Translations under genes and position numbers: made by a program
Notes under the pieces: generated by a model
Seen by the model: the letters and a program-made list of their open reading frames with translations, nothing else
Told to the model about the DNA's origin: nothing
Database searches by the model: none
Shown here: positions 13,395 to 14,518 of the stretch, piece after piece
How the letters are laid out: the number at the start of each line of letters is the position of its first letter
How positions within the stretch are numbered: position 1 is the stretch's first letter
Source: an uncultured Bacillota bacterium
GTDB taxonomy: Bacteria > Bacillota > Dehalobacteriia > UBA4068
Direction of reading: 5' to 3'
DNA length: 14,518 bases
Assembly: GCA_934427095.1 (NCBI GenBank)
Contig: CAKRYM010000020.1
Coordinates: forward strand, 1-14,518

Positions 13395-14420
13395 ATGTAT
13401 GTGGAAATGAAACATATTTGCAAGACCTTTCATGGCTTCTGCGCCTCCAATGACGTAAGCTTTGGCATTGAGCAGGGAAAACTGGCGGCGCTCCTGGGCC
13501 CCAGCGGCAGCGGCAAAACCACGATTTTGCGTATGCTGGCGGGGTTGGACCATCCGGACAGTGGGGAGATTTACATTGACGGCCGTCTGGTTAATCAGGT
13601 GGAAGCCAGTCAACGGGGCGTGGGTTTTGTATTTCAGAATTATGCCCTGTTCCGTTATATGACGGTGTATGATAATATCGCCTTTGGGCTGGAAGTACAA
13701 AAATGGCCCAAAGAAAAAATCAAAGCCAGAGTAGAAGAATTACTGGCTTTGATTAGCATGGAAGGATTAGGCAAACGCTATCCCAATCAGCTTTCCGGCG
13801 GACAAAAGCAACGGGTGGCCTTTGCAAGGGCTTTGGCCAGTAGCCCCCGTTTGTTGTTGCTGGACGAACCTTTTGCTGCCATTGACGCCAAGGTCAGAAA
13901 AGAGCTGCGCTCTTGGCTAAAGGATATGATACAGCAAGTTGGCGTGACCAGCATTTTTGTCACCCATGACCAGGAAGAAGCTATTGAAGTGGCGGATCAA
14001 ATCATTGTGACCAATCAGGGCCGAGTGGAGCAATCCGGCACACCGGAGGAGATTTACCGCCATCCCAAACGGGCTTTTGTGGCCCAATTCATGGGGCAAT
14101 CCCAGCGGGTGGAGGAAATTTCCCGTTTTGCGGGCTTTGCCCATGTCCATGGACCAGCGGTGATCCGGTCGGAAAATTTGCGCATTTTCCCCTTGACCAG
14201 TACGCCGCCTACACCCCATTTTGACCGAGTGATTGTAGAAAGCTCCGCCTTTCGGGGCAGTCATATGGAGCTTACCCTCGGGCTCCCTTGGGGAGAAAGG
14301 CTGTTCGTGAGTTTGCCGGGCTATGCCTTGGAACCTGATCCCGGTCAGGAAATGGGCTTAGGCGTGGCAGAGGCTTATGTTTTAGATGGGGAGTTGGCTC
14401 ACACGGTACAGCCGGAATAA
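13395..14420 (+). CDS. cysA: Sulfate ABC transporter ATP-binding protein CysA
   Basis: This ATPase energises CysT/CysW. Numbered from the ATG at 13395: Walker A GPSGSGKT at 35-42 (K41), Q-loop Q81, signature LSGGQKQR at 133-140, Walker B LLLLDE with D157/E158, and switch H191 in VTHDQEEA. The C-terminal region (about 240-341) looks like a TOBE-type regulatory domain. The ATG at 13395 lies 8 nt from GGGAGG (13381-13386). A frame-compatible ATG at 13371 overlaps the cysW stop (ATGA) but has no ribosome site and would add MIPREEMT, absent from typical CysA starts. Total 341 residues, near the usual 340-360. Last gene of the operon. Confidence 0.94.
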   Translation: MYVEMKHICKTFHGFCASNDVSFGIEQGKLAALLGPSGSGKTTILRMLAGLDHPDSGEIYIDGRLVNQVEASQRGVGFVFQNYALFRYMTVYDNIAFGLEVQKWPKEKIKARVEELLALISMEGLGKRYPNQLSGGQKQRVAFARALASSPRLLLLDEPFAAIDAKVRKELRSWLKDMIQQVGVTSIFVTHDQEEAIEVADQIIVTNQGRVEQSGTPEEIYRHPKRAFVAQFMGQSQRVEEISRFAGFAHVHGPAVIRSENLRIFPLTSTPPTPHFDRVIVESSAFRGSHMELTLGLPWGERLFVSLPGYALEPDPGQEMGLGVAEAYVLDGELAHTVQPE

Positions 14421-14421
14421 A

Positions 14422-14518
14422 TTAACTTAGCTTAACTTTGCTCTCTTCATCGTCTACCAGGGCAAGAAAATCCAAGGCCGCAGGGCTTAAATAGCGGTCC
14501 CGTAAATAGATAATATTA
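14422..14518 (-). CDS. LysR-family transcriptional regulator, C-terminal 31 codons (partial)
   Basis: The minus strand reads NIIYLRDRYLSPAALDFLAL followed by VDDEESKVKLS and a TAA stop at 14422-14424. The pattern R-x-Y-L-S-P-A-A-x-x-F-L is typical of the end of the effector-binding domain of LysR-type regulators. It is convergent with cysA, only 1 nt separating the two stop codons. By context it is a candidate regulator of the sulfate operon (CysB/CysL-like role), matching the palindrome at 10408-10429. Most of the gene is outside the window, so even the family call is moderate. Confidence 0.6.
   Translation of the reverse strand, partial: NIIYLRDRYLSPAALDFLALVDDEESKVKLS

Overview
The window looks like a chromosomal segment of a Gram-positive, Firmicutes/Clostridia-type bacterium. 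The signs are roughly balanced base composition, strong AGGAGG-type ribosome sites, sigma-A-like promoters, a lipoprotein sulfate-binding protein with a LSAC lipobox, OmpR-family two-component genes, and a VTC / DUF4956 / CotH gene triad typical of clostridial genomes. No tRNA, rRNA, CRISPR array or insertion sequence is visible.

Region A (1-3346, all minus strand) is the most unusual part. It holds a VTC-domain (polyphosphate-polymerase-like) gene, a DUF4956 membrane-protein gene and a CotH-family gene in one operon, with a two-component regulator upstream. Compared with the families as I know them, every gene is altered. The VTC protein lacks about the first 80 residues. DUF4956 is split by a 1-nt loss in an A6 tract. 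CotH lacks the middle of its kinase-like domain. The response regulator and histidine kinase are joined in frame into one 517-residue ORF that has lost the DNA-recognition helix and the first membrane segment. Three of the four lesions are in-frame deletions, and two have junctions consistent with short direct repeats. The promoters of the regulator and of the triad share a 19-bp, 11-bp-period element (16/19 identical) placed exactly 9 nt from a -10 box. They look like one autoregulated regulon that is decaying or has been pruned.

Region B (3384-6664) has a minus-strand operon of a two-domain SCP2-like protein and a class-III PLP aminotransferase, ended by a strong hairpin. Diverging from it is a D-2-hydroxyacid dehydrogenase gene, which ends in a hairpin that can also serve the convergent penicillin-binding-protein gene.

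Region C (6746-10132, minus) is one large class A penicillin-binding protein (1128 aa) with an unusually long cytoplasmic N-terminus of about 310 residues, including a charged coiled coil.

Region D (10133-14518) is a complete sulfate/thiosulfate ABC importer operon (binding protein, two permeases, ATPase). Its 384-bp leader carries a near-perfect 22-bp palindrome upstream of a good promoter (TTGACT-17-TATGAT). The window ends in the C-terminal 31 codons of a convergent LysR-family regulator, a plausible ligand for that palindrome.
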